Positions 44,376 to 56,215 of a DNA stretch of 64,000 nucleotides are shown piece after piece. The notes beneath the pieces were generated by a model that saw only the letters and a program-made list of their open reading frames with translations, was not told the DNA's origin and did no database searches. Location of the stretch: the NCBI RefSeq assembly GCF_016920785.2, contig NW_024609836.1:9950018-10014017 (forward strand), given 5' to 3'. Made by a program: the position numbers and the translations under genes. This stretch comes from Ixodes scapularis. Its lineage: Eukaryota > Arthropoda > Arachnida > Ixodida > Ixodidae. Positions within the stretch are counted from its first letter, which is position 1; each line of letters starts with the position of its first letter.

Positions 44376-45369
44376 ACGTAGGCTCGCGATAATTCGAACT
44401 CGGATATTTCGTACTTCCAGTTAATTCAAACAGGTTTAAAAATTTTGGTTGTCCCGCTAAGCTTTTTTATGTATTTATAAGCCACTTAATTCGAATGGCG
44501 TTTTCGCTTAATTCATAGTTTTTTGCTCTCGCGGCCCTGTTGAGTGCGCTTCTTTCCGAGCACCGGTGCACCGCAGAGAAGCAATACCTGCGGAGCTTGC
44601 TTTTGCGAGTGTTGCTTCTCCGCAGTGCACCAGTGCTCGGAAAGAAGCGCAGTCAACGGGGCCGCGAGAACAAAAAACTATGAATTAGCGAAAACGGCAC
44701 ACATGAACGGAAAACGGCGTTCAAATTATGTGCTTCAAGACTAGCAATGATGAGCAAGACGACAACGAGGACGAGGCACAGCTCACTGGCATCATGATTT
44801 CTGGCCTTGAAACACGTAATGTGAACGCCGTGCAGGCGAACTATATTAGTCTTGACGACGATGTGTGTGTTTGTCATGATGACTCATTAGAGGACATAAT
44901 ACGGAAAGTAATGCCAGCACAGTGCAGCAGTGAGAGTGAAGATGACGATGAAGAAATGGATGGCCCACTACGAACTGTCACAGCCGCAGAGGCCTTTGAG
45001 CACATCGCTCAGCTCCGGAAGTTTCTGTCTGCAAAGGAAAAGTCCCGTAAAGAGCTACTTGCGTTGGCTGGCATTGAAAATTTTGTTTTGAGATCTCATG
45101 TGCTGACTAAACAGTCCACAATTGACGACTTTTTTGCCGGATGAATAAACTTAGTCACGGTTCTTTCACAAATGTGTTATGCCTGTACTTGCTTATAGTT
45201 ATGCATTAACTATAAGCAAGCTACTGTGCTATGTAGAGGAAACTGGCCAAAATCTGCTTTGTATATATCGCTATCCAAGTAACAAATCATAATGTTCTCT
45301 AGTATCATATATATCCAACTAAAATATGTGACTTTCTGGAGTTTGAATTAATGAGAGTGTAGTATGTAC
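44376..45369 (+). mobile_element. Tigger/pogo-derived nonautonomous element, copy 1
   Basis: Degenerate termini (GATAATTCGAACTC on the left, GAATTAATGAGAGTGTAG on the right) correspond to Tigger ends such as CAGTAGAGTCTCATTAATTC. Inside are an inverted GC-rich pair (GAGTGCGCTTCTTTCCGAGC against its complement at 44628-44655) and the C-terminal part of a Tigger-type transposase. The DDE core is missing. Confidence 0.7.
44728..45144 (+). pseudogene. Tigger/pogo transposase C-terminal fragment
   Basis: A 138-codon frame: acidic region (DDNEDEAQLTGIMISGLE; SESEDDDEEMDGP), helix FEHIAQLRKFLSAKEKSRKE, and the end KQSTIDDFFAG. The last motif fits a PCNA-binding PIP box (QxxIxxFF), known at the C terminus of pogo transposases. 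The DNA-binding and DDE parts are absent. Confidence 0.7.
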
Positions 45370-46848
45370 AATAAAGCTCCTCTCTGGACAATGCCCTACT
45401 AAAAATAAATGTTTTGCAAATGATGTTATCATGCCAGCCAGGATGAAGAAAATATGAACTAACCCTAGGAGGTTTGTGAAAAATAAGAGAAAAGCTTTGC
45501 AGGTTGGAAAAACCTGTGAAAGGTGTTATGACTCAACACTCAGAAGCGTACACTATGTAAATCCTATGAGCTAGTAACCATGAGTATACAGTGAAAAATG
45601 AACATTCTATGGGGTAGTATATATAATTTGTACTGATAGCTTTGAAATTGGTATCAAATGAACATTGTTTCACTATACTCTCCTATTCATGCTTCTGTAC
45701 CCATTAAATAGTATCGGTTTGTAGATATTGAATGGGAAAATAACTGTCTTCTTCAGTTGCCTCATTATAAACTGTGCACACATAGTCTGTTATAGGGCTG
45801 ACTTCAGCACTTCCCATAAAGCATCCGTCGGTGTGGGAAATGTATTACAAAAAATAATGACAGTATAAAAAGAGAGCTCCAGAGAGTGCGAAGAAGTGCA
45901 CAAATTTGAAGAAGCATCCCTCGTGTCATTAGTTAGAAGTTTGAAAAGTGCATTGTTATGAACTCCGGAAATCAAATTCAAAATCTATTAGTTTAAGAGA
46001 GCCCGTGTGTGCCTATGCTTGTAGCTCTGCGAGAGTGCAGGAGTTGATGGGGAGGAGACCAAAGCAGTAACAAGCAGTTGAGCTGCAGCGTGCGATTGCA
46101 GGAGTGTTGGACATTGCACTGCACTCCCGTTTGACCAATAGCTTCGGCAGGGATTTTTTTCGAGCACACTCTTTCCAACGAGCTAATTATAAGTGCCTCA
46201 AATGACACATTTCGAGCTTTGTAACAATAATGCGGGAAGTAAGAAAATTTTTTTTCATTACTTATTTCGTCGCTCATGCTGCAATTTACACATACTGCTA
46301 TGGAAGCAACAGGTATAAGGGGATGTCCATCAATCATTCTTTACATTTCTATCATCCAAATTTCGAAACTCTATGTGGGATATCTGCAAGCACTACCCGA
46401 ATTGATCTGTGCAAGAGTGATATATGCATTGCTGGAATGTCATTGTCATGTTGATAACACACTTTCAGCATTGTCACATGTGTCACACTCCTTTATGGGT
46501 TATTTTGGGTAGAACTTATGATAATCTTACATCCAGTTAGATCATACAAAAAAAGCTTAAAATAAAATTAATCAATATCTCAAAGCTGTTGGCTTCTTGC
46601 TAACTGTGCAGCACGGTTGAGCCCCTAACTGTTGCAGTTTCCAAAAATACAATTGATGTTTAAGTAGCAAAACAATAAATATTATTTCAAGCAATTATTT
46701 GATCTAGTTAGACAACTGTCTGACATAATTTTCTTATAATTATCTGCAAAGCCTGATAAACAAAAGGCGAAAGCAATAGCCACGATCATAACAAAGCATC
46801 TTGCATTAGAAATGGACAGCCAGAAGATACCTATCCAGACACTTACAC
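45370..46848. other. AT-rich stretch between Tigger remnant and HARBI1-type gene
   Basis: No gene recognised; small frames show no domain. It probably contains the 3' untranslated region of the - strand gene. Confidence 0.4.
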
Positions 46849-49800
46849 TTAGCCGAAGAAATGGTTGACAATAAAGTCTCGGGCCTCGTTGCTCTCAGCA
46901 CGGTTGGCTGCTACGGGCTCAACGGGAACCTCAGCGGGGATGGCGGCCACGGGTGTCCTGCAGGGGTACCTCTTGGCCAGGTTGTGGAGGGCACTGCACG
47001 CGACAATGATGTCGCAGCACCGTTCTGGAGCCATTCGGAGCTCAGCGTGAAGGCAATGGAACCTCCGCTTGAGTTGGCCGATTGTCCTGTACAGAGCGCA
47101 TGGATCAAAACCACATGTTATTCCTTCCCAGAAACCCAATAGCAAAATCGGACAACAGCGTGGAACGCAAATACTCAAGAGGATGACACGCAACAAGGAC
47201 AAATTTACAGCTGAATTCGAATCGCAAATTGGCTGCCGTGCCCGATATCACACCTCCTAATTTTTCCAGCCCAAGCTCCAGCCCATTGCTCCAGGATATC
47301 GAAAGCTGGGCATTATGCATACCATTTTATTTTCCTTCCGAATTATTTTTACACTGCGTTCACATCCGGGGTCACCTGAGGTTAGCCTGTGCAATGTATT
47401 TTATAGAAAGCAACAAGCAAAGTGCAGCTTTATTCAAGCGCTATCCTCAAAGGGTTTCGTGGATATGCTTCCAACCAAACACCTGCATATGCACAGGCCA
47501 ATATGTTAGAATTGTTTGCTACCTGATTGCTGCCAACGCTGTAAGAATTAACTTGTAACCAAGCTTTATACTGCAACAAATACAGTACCATCAAAATTTC
47601 ATTCTACATGTTACTTGTGAGACAGAGTGAAAAGAGAAAGAGAGCCAGACTCTTGTCTTGTTGAGCCTTTTCCCTTCCACTCTCCAGGAATAGATGTTCG
47701 TGGTAGCGCAACCCATCTACTTTTGTCATTGATCAATAAGAATCCGTCTTGTAAGTCTGGGAGATGTAAAACGTAAAGCACTTGATATAACGCCTTATCC
47801 AAGTACTCCTACCCTTTGATTGTGCCGCTAGTGTTCCTATTAGTTAGTGGTCCACGCACCGCCATTTCTGACTCAAGTGGAAGCTCCTGGACGCATGCAG
47901 CCAAAGTTTTGGTAGAGGGTCTTATGGCGCTTTCACAACGGAATCCCAAGCAAGATTTGCCTGAACATTTGAGATTGCAGCGACTCATCATCAGTCGTGA
48001 ATGACGTGTAAGATGGTGTCTAGAGACTATTTGTGGAAACTTGTTATTGCATGCTCAACTTCAACATTGTCCAAAATGATGCCTTGGCACTACTCTTAAA
48101 TCCATCGATGAGAGCAGAATAGGTCATGCTAGGCATGTACTCTTGGCCAATCGGTCAAGACGGTCAGCAACACACAATTGTTTGCGACTTACACCGATGT
48201 GCCGCTATTTTTGGATCACACGCATCTTAGCACGCACGAGCTTAGCTGTACTTGTGCACTCAATATGAGTACATACATATCTAGCACGTTTAGTTAGTTT
48301 TCATTAAACAGCCCGAAACTGACATTTCAAAAAGTAGACATATGAAAGTGCCAAGGCACAGTGTTACTTCCACTGCTGTGTCTAGGAAAAAAATTCCATT
48401 GTCATTAATGCTTCTTTTTGTCCAATTAACAAAATATCAACTTCTGTCCGGGTCTTGCGTAGCACTGGCACCTGAGGTGAGTTTAGTGCTTTTCCCCATT
48501 ATTGCCAGTCCTGGGGACCTAAGACATAACTGAGTTTCTGCATTTTCAGTCTCAAGCGATAAAACCCAATAAAGTGTGGTGAGGTAAGTTTCGAAAGTTT
48601 GATTTTAAACCTAAATGGTCAGTACTTTAGACCATTACAGGTGCATGTGACCGAGTAAACAGAGTATAGAAGCATGTGACCGAGTAGTCAACTATCTTAT
48701 CTCCGTGCTTTCAAACTATTCTGTTGGAAGCACACTTTAGGAAGTATTTGGGTTTGTCATCGATGCAATTTGCGTTCCTTTGTCCATCAAGTTTGCTGTG
48801 GTCGTCTAGAGGGCGGATTTGGAGCGTTTTCATTGTTTGTCAAGCCATTTGGTCTTACTTTTGTTCTGGGAGGAATGGAATGTCATTCTGTTCCCATTGT
48901 AGGGAGCATAAGAAAAAAACCAAAGCTGTTTAAACAGCCTCTCTCAAGGTGCTATCTGGTTAGAGGAAAGCAGCTTTAATAGTCCTCCACATGTGAAGAA
49001 CAAAGAAGCTTGCCAAGAATTACGTTTGCAAATTTTGCGATTAAGAATTTGTCGTCACAGCACATGTATAACCAAGGTTACGTTTGCCATGTCCGCAAGT
49101 GTTGCCGCTTGACGAATAACTCAGATATGAACCTAATCTACTGCATTCTCGACAAACCTGCTTGAAAAAAAACGTAACTGGTCAATAGATATCGACCGGA
49201 AAAAGGCAGTAAGCTTTCGACTAAAAATATTCATCGATAAAAACTGAAAATTTCATACTCACAATAACAACTGAAAAAAGTATGCCGATTCCAGAAAAAT
49301 AAAAACTGAAACCGCAGAACCCTAGGCAGCTATTATAAGTTGTATTGATTCGTAATCTCAGGATACTACTTTCATCTTGCTTACATAAAACCACGGTATC
49401 TTATGCTTCGTTAGATTAATATAAAAATTTGTATGAATATTTTTATGCCATAAAGAATAGCAACAGACGTAAGGAGCATGCACGTGTTGCACATATTACG
49501 TCAAGACAGCTAGTCGTCTCGAAATGTCTTGCATGAATATCTCTGTGCCCTTCACAATATATGGCCTAGATTTACCGTTCAACAATGCTTCTTGTCGTCG
49601 TGTGTGCCGTATTGTATGCGACCTCGGCTGCTGATGACGGCGACAGGAATGGCGTCATCAGCCAAGGTTGACAGGAGTAGCCGCTGTCACCAAGCAGCAG
49701 GCCGTCGTACTCTCCACTGGCCAGCTTGACTGCCAAGGTGCTCTCCGTGAAGATCCGAGAGTCGTGGGTGCTTCCAGGCCACCTTGCAACCACGTTGCGA

Positions 49801-50930
49801 ATCCGAGAAGAGGCGTCAACGACCACCTGTACGTTGATGGAATGGTATCCATGGCGGTTGACGTACGCCTCCTCGTGCACATGGGGTGCCTGGATCCGGA
49901 CATGGGTACCGTCAACAGCACCCACGACCAAAGGAAAGCCGGCCATGTCGTAGAACTTGTGCTGCAAGGCTGCCCCCTCCGCAGCGTCAGGCCATCTGCG
50001 TCGTTGATCCCCTCAGCAATTAAACCACATATAGTAAACTTACAGCTACAATGCTTATGAATACCTTTTTAATGAGGAATGCTAAGGACTTTGGCTGTGC
50101 CCTTCAAGTTTGTGGTAGCAGTAAAGTGCCTCAGTAGCACCTGTTCAATAGTGAAGTTTGCATGTTTTCATAGGATCCCTTTTTATTTTTGTTCAGTTAC
50201 CAAGACCTATAAAGTGACTGTGATTCGGTGCAAGTCCTTACCAAAAGTGCAAACGGGTCGCTTTCTGAGGTTTCTCAGAAAAATGGCGTGCCCGGGCCCT
50301 TTCCAATCGGGCAAGTAGGACGCTTACGGCCGTAATCATTTTTTTTTTCTATTGAAAAGGGGGGGGGGGGGGGGGGGGGGGAGGAGGGAGGGCTAGTTAC
50401 CAGTAGGTAGAATATTACTGCCATAAAAAGGCAACCTACAAAACATCCCTATCACCAGCAATTCAGATATATTTTTAGTGTATTTACTTTACTTCAATAC
50501 GGCTGGCAAACTACAATTAAAAGGAAAAAAAAAAGGACCCTTACCGTATGAAGTCTTGTGCTCGACGAGCCAGCGCTACGGTGACTTGCCTCACAGCCCG
50601 TGAAGCACTTGACACATGCACGCGGATGTAGTCGCCTGCAGTGATCAGAAAGTTCCCAGTTGCGTAGAACTGCAAGGCGATGATCACTTGCTGCTCCGCA
50701 GAGAGGGCGCGGCTACGACGTGTACGGCGCTCCAAGTCCGGACGCAGTGTGTCGGCGAGAAACATTATGCCCGCTCTTCCAAATCGGAACCGTTGCTGCA
50801 GCCCATCCTCGTCGAAATCCTCAAAGGGGTTCAGGCGGTCCCGCAGCACACGCTGTCGCCTCATCATTGCCGCTGCGTACTGCGCGTCCGTGCGGTCTCT
50901 TCTGTGTCGGCGATTCCTTGCGTTGGACAT
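46849..50930 (-). CDS. HARBI1-type nuclease (Harbinger transposase family)
   Basis: Three exons (50545-50930, 49576-49995, 46849-47086) join through split Arg codons, both in phase 2, into an open frame of 347 aa, close to the usual HARBI1 length of about 350. The N-terminal part carries ERRTRRSRALSAEQQVIIAL and ARRAQDFIRWPDAAEGAALQ. The DDE core is complete: Asp157 in VGAVDGTHV, Asp232 in LLLGDSGY, Glu268 in RSIVER, with 35 residues between the last two. Further conserved pieces are WPGSTHDSRIF, PWLMTP, KRRFHCLH and ACSALHNLA. The protein would cut DNA in the nucleus, usually with a Myb-like partner, which is encoded convergently here. I chose ATG at 50928-50930; the frame extends slightly upstream without ATG. 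It may be domesticated or transposon-borne. Confidence 0.88.
47087..49575 (-). other. Intron 2 of the HARBI1-type gene
   Basis: 2.5 kb of AT-rich sequence with no recognised gene or clear mobile element. Confidence 0.6.
50358..50382. repeat. Poly-G tract in HARBI1 intron 1
   Basis: A run of more than 20 G residues followed by GAGGAGGGAGGG. Confidence 0.85.
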
Positions 50931-51164
50931 TCTGCCCGGTAGCAAAGTCGGAAATCGGTCCGCAAATCTTATCAGTCAGTCCGTGGCCGGTCGGAGGGTT
51001 TGTCGGTGGGTCGGTCGGTCGAAGGGCAGAATACAGACAGGAAAACTCAGATGATAACCGAAAACGAGAAACGCGCGTTGCGTGCAACGAGGCGAAACTG
51101 GTTGTATAAACAAACGCCGTGCACGCGACACGGCACCGGCGACTAGAGAAAACTTCGGCGCGCA

Positions 51165-51300
51165 CTTTATTGGATGAAATTTGGTGACGTCACAACCAAT
51201 AGGAGCACGGAAACAGACGCGGTCTCCTCAGTCTCCTCAACGCCCGGAGAAACATCGGAAACATCGTTCCTGACGAACCGTCGTCGAACGAAAGGTGAGT
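51165..51300. promoter_or_regulatory. Candidate bidirectional promoter upstream of HARBI1-type gene
   Basis: ATTGG (51169-51173) and CCAAT (51196-51200) boxes in opposite senses flank a CRE, TGACGTCA, at 51185-51192. On the + side, AACGAAAG|GTGAGT at about 51292 looks like a donor, so a divergent transcript may start here. Confidence 0.35.
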
Positions 51301-54300
51301 GGTTTGAGTTTTCCTGTGATGTGATCTCTATGTGTGTTCGTTCCACGCGTCCGAGCTGTTTCTTCGTTTCAGATCTATTTGGCGCCGCTGCCTACATTGT
51401 TTGAGCCTGCGTTCACGATTAAAACAACCATCGCAGAAAGCTGAAAGCCCGCCGAAGAACGGCTGACTTGCGAGCTAAACCTAATTCAACAAAACTATTT
51501 GATCCGACAGAATAATGTGCTTGATCTTACATTTCATGTCGACAAAGAACTGCGCTGCCTGTCTTCGTCCCTACATGTTTTATTCTTTCGTGTTTTTCAA
51601 GTCTTTACCAACCCGCGTCCAATCGAATGCCCCGATCACAACAAATAGTTGGTCGTGCTCCGATGGCCCTTATCATCAGCCGGTAAGGCAGTTACGTTTT
51701 TCGTTTCTATATTTTGACCCAAGTAACGTCATATTCTCAAACTGTGAAATTCTATCACCACCTCTAGTGTTACATTCTGGTGCACCGTGCACTTGCAGCT
51801 TCCTGCACCCCTGCGAGGTTTCCTGCGATCGTACCTTGTATATGATGGATTTCTCGCCGCACGCGAGTGCTCGAAGGCGTGCTATACACTCTGTAACATA
51901 GGTTGTGTGCAGAAAAGGCACAGGCCCGAGCACAAAAGCGCCCTTTTTGCACGAGCAGCCGTGCAAAAAGAACATTCTGCGGAGCTACGCCCTCGCACCC
52001 GTGCCTCTGCTGCACACAACTTATTAATAACCGAGCCGTTCTCGTTTTTGTTTTGCATATTACTGTGAAAGAAGTGTCATTGTTGTTTTCTTCTCAAACA
52101 AAACTCACACGCTAGACAAAAGCAAACAGATAGGAGTCTGCACATTCACACCCTTTTCTCCCTTGTGCGACAGGTTATAGCTGGTCGCGATTCAACACCG
52201 TTTCTTTTGAAGCTGATGGGCACCACAAGGCGTGAAAGAGGTGACTTGCAGCTTTGCCAAGGCAGCAGCAGGACACTACAAGCCTTCGCATTAACTGGCT
52301 AGCCAGTGCCGCTCTGTTCTGAACAGCACTGCGTGCCATGCAGAGGGTTTGTGCAAGCTCGCTGGGTGGCGACGCTAGCCACGGTAAGTGCATCCTATGC
52401 AGCTTTCTTTTAGGGATATATATGGCTTGCAGGCCATGTCGTGCCTGTGCCACCCGAGGGACAGCAGTGCCAGTGGCAAGGCTGTGCTGATGGTAATCAC
52501 CACTGCACTGTGTTTTCATTCAATAACTACTGAAAAGGAACCAAGTACTTCCGAGAGGTTCTCGGTTGTGCTTTGATGAACTTCAGCTCGCTTATGAACA
52601 GGTGGATGGCACAGCTGGCCTTTCCTAATGGACTTGATTTCTGTGTTAACAATGCAACGAGACTTCTTTTTAGTTTGGGGCGTTGTTTCTGCTGCGGATG
52701 ACTAGCGTTGCAGTAGAGAAATATGCAAAATAGTGTAATGCTGGCATTAGTTACCTAAATTAATGGCGGGAATGACTGACCTACATTTCCACCGACTGCA
52801 TTTCTCAGAGGAATAGCCTGGACTAGGTAGCTCGCTGCACTATGTCCTTCCTCCTTAGCCTGTACAACTCGGCATCTTTTCCTGATTGTCTTATATGGCT
52901 GCTTCTGTGTTTGCCTAGGCACTCGGTTGAAATAGTGAAAGCTGTCTGCATTGCACATAACTGCCATGAAAGCCAGTGTGGACGTAGCTGGGGTAGCCCC
53001 CAATATGGCTTCTCTAGCTCGACACAAGTAATGTTCCTACCACTGTCGTGTATGATGCCAATCCAAGATTGAAATATACTTGTGCTTTTCATTGCTGTGA
53101 CGTCACGCAGGCACATAGCCAGGATTTTGTTTTTGGGGGCGGGGGGCGGCAGCGGCGGGGCGGGCCGGGCCGGGCTCCATGAACCCCCTCTAGTTACGTG
53201 CTTGTGTCACAGGATGACGGGCTCACGGTTCGAGCGGCTGTGTAGAAATGAACTATGCCGAGCATTTGTTTCGTGCTGCTGGGTGGGATTTGGGGCGACC
53301 TTCCAAAGCGTTCTTTTCACACCATGAAACTGTTTGTGATCAGTTGTGAACAAAGTCTACAGCCCTAAGAGTGAACCTTTGCCTCCCCATGACGTCTCAA
53401 TTTCAATGTTGCCAGTAGAGCTTTTCACTTTGAAAAACACAATGATGACCAAAATTGTAAATTCTGTGACTTTGCGAAAAAAAGCTATTTCGGCAAGATA
53501 TTTCGGTTACTATTTCAGCGATGTTTGTTGATGTGTTTAGCAAGTTTTTAGGCAAATCGGGGACAATGAAGAAAATGCCGGAGTTCCCCTTTAAAACATA
53601 GAATGCACATAGTACACAATGGAGAAATTGCTTGCCAATCATTCTCTTAGGAGTGCGAGTCGAGCCCCTTCGAGGCAGTTTGCTGCTGCAGCGTGCACTT
53701 TAATCTGCCCGAGAAGAGAAAACGAGATGAATGACGAGTAGGATATCTTTGTTCCAAGGCTTCTTGAGACAGGAAAGGCTAGGGAACCAGTATTGTTGCT
53801 TCTTACTACCCGGTACGAGACTCAAACCCGACATGCAAGGAAGTCGAAAGGCCTCTTCATGTGCCCTTTTCTGCTTCCTTGTGCTTTGAGTTTTAGCTGT
53901 GTCTACAATTCACGCTCGCCTGCATGCCTACTCTTTTGGTCTCTTTTTTGTTCACTGTGTTACTGAAGTTTTCTGTCCTTGCTGTCCCAGAATAGCATTG
54001 TGGATGCACAGAAATACAAGGTGCTCGACGCCTGCGGCTCTTTAATATTGCTTTTCCCGGTACCACGGCATGAGGGAGGTGGCCTCTCTCCCTTCCAAGC
54101 AGCTGCGATATACTAGAAGCACTGGGTTACAACTGCAGCTAGCCCATGGGTACCGTTCTGCGTCCTGCACTGCATGTAGTTCTGAGAGCCATGTGAAAAG
54201 GCAGGTGTGACCTTTTTAGGCACTGTCACTTTGTTTTGTGCATTTTCTGCCGCTTTTTCGGGGCAACTTCTTTTTAAGATTCAAGTATTAGAAAACGGAC

Positions 54301-54433
54301 TCAAGTGAGAGAGGGGGTTTTCTGAGAAGACTGGCTTCTTTGCTAAACCATTGGGACTGGTATTATATCTATAGAGTTCATGTACACCTTACATCATGTA
54401 CTTTTTCTTTAGTTTTATTTTACTCGGTACTTA
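51301..54433. other. Gene-poor stretch
   Basis: No domain-bearing frame found. A small hairpin (CTTTTTGCACG...CGTGCAAAAAG) lies at 51950-51977. CATAGCCAGGATTTTGTTTT with a G-rich run at 53112-53165 resembles a common dispersed transposon end. Confidence 0.4.
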
Positions 54434-54616
54434 TACCGTATTTATTCGAATATAAGGCTAGGTTTTTTTCCAAAATCCGTAGTTTTAAAGTCATACCCCG
54501 CCTTATATTCGAAGCTCAGTATAGCAATATGGCAATTTTTTTTTCTTTTTATTGGGTCCTTCAACTGGCCCCTCGCCTTATAATCGTGACCGCCTTATAT
54601 TCGAATAAATACGGTA
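54434..54616. mobile_element. Short MITE with CCGTATTTATTCGAATATAA termini
   Basis: The inverted ends at 54436-54457 and 54593-54614 match over about 20 bp and are flanked by TA on both sides, the pattern of Tc1/mariner-type targets. The interior has no gene and repeats CCTTATATTCGA. Confidence 0.8.
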
Positions 54617-55611
54617 CTTCGATGTTACACGACAGCCACTAAAAATGAGGAAAAAACAAAAAAAAAAAAAATGTTGACTTGTCGGTTTTCTTATTTTGTT
54701 TTTTTGCAATATGTTGGAAGAGTAAATGATGTGGTCGGTCATACATGTTATTTTTCCTACACGCACGTCCAGCTTATGTTTACATAAAGCCCCAATTGCC
54801 CCTTAGCAACGGAAATAATCTGTGCGACAGACTAGGCGGCAGCATTGTGGACGGAAACTGGCCTGATTATATCTGCCATGTTTAGAAACTACATTTGATG
54901 TCAGGTTATGAATTCATTAGCAAATTGTCCCCAAAAGAATCTACATCACTCTGCCAGTCAATCGCTGCCGTCAGTTGTCGTGACGTCACGTCCAGCAAAG
55001 AAACTACAAACTAGTATTCTTCTTTTTTTTTTTAATGGCAGGCCTCTGCTGTTGATGCCACATAGCACGTCAACACTCAAGCAATTCTTCCGCTCTTGAC
55101 CTCTCCGGTTTCACCTTGCGAAGTCGTGACGGTGTCTGCTTTTGTTTGCGGCATTTCCCATGTGTCGACGTGAGAAGGCAGCGGTTGTATCGCCAAGGAA
55201 GTAGCAATCAATCTGTGGATTTGCTCCAGCGGCACAGTGTTACAAACAGGACTCTTTCACCAAAGGCAAAGTCTAACGACTCACCCTACAGTTGCCAGCA
55301 TCGTGCAGCCGTGAATGCGTAACTTGTCCGAACGCTTTTATGCTTTCGTCTGTGTACAGTGACAAAATGACTCGCTGAATGCGAAATGCCGTACAGCAAA
55401 CTACAGTAGAGTCTCATTAATTCAAACTCCAGGAAGTCACAGATTTTAGTTTGAATTATCAGAAATTCATCTAAATATGATACTAGATGGCATTATGATT
55501 TGTTACATGGATAGCTACTCAGACAAAGCAGATTTTTGCCAGTTTCCTCTACATAGGCCTAATTATAAGTACAGGCATAACACATTAGTGAAAGAACTGT
55601 GACATTAAGTT

Positions 55612-56030
55612 TATTCATCCGGCAAAAAATTTGTCGATTGTGGACTGTTTAGTCAGCACATACGATCTCAAAATAAAATTTTCAATACCAGCCAATGCAA
55701 GTAGCTCTTTACGGGACTCTTCCTTTGCAAACAGAAAGTTCCGGAGCTGAGCGATGTGCTCAAAGCTATGGCTGTGACAGTTGGTAGTGGGTCATCCCTT
55801 TCTTCATCGTCATCTTCACTCTCACTGCTGCACTCTGCTGGCATTACTTCCTGTACTATGTCCTCTAATGAGTCATCACGACAAACACACACATCATCGT
55901 CGAAACTAGCATATTCCGCCTGCTCGGCGTTCACATTATGTGCTTCAAGGCCAGAAATCATGATGCCAGTGAGCTGGTCCTCATCCTCGATGTCGTCTTG
56001 GTCATCATTGTTAGTCTTGAAGCACATAAT
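55612..56030 (-). pseudogene. Tigger transposase C-terminal fragment, frameshifted
   Basis: Matches the frame at 44728-45144 (MCFKTNNDDQDDIEDEDQLT; SESEDDDEERDD) and then shifts frame after TVTA. The last codons in the original frame still read QSTIDKFFAG, keeping the PIP-box residues. Confidence 0.65.
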
Positions 56031-56215
56031 GTGAGTGCTGTTTTCTGCTAATGTGTGCCCGCTTGAGCTCCGTTGAGTGTGCTTCTTTATGAGCACCGGT
56101 GCACTGCGGAGAAACAACACTCATGAAAGCACGCTCCGCAGGTATTGCTTCTCTGCAGTGCACCGGTGCTCGGAGAGAAGCATACTCATCAGGGCCGCGA
56201 GTACAAAAGTATGGA

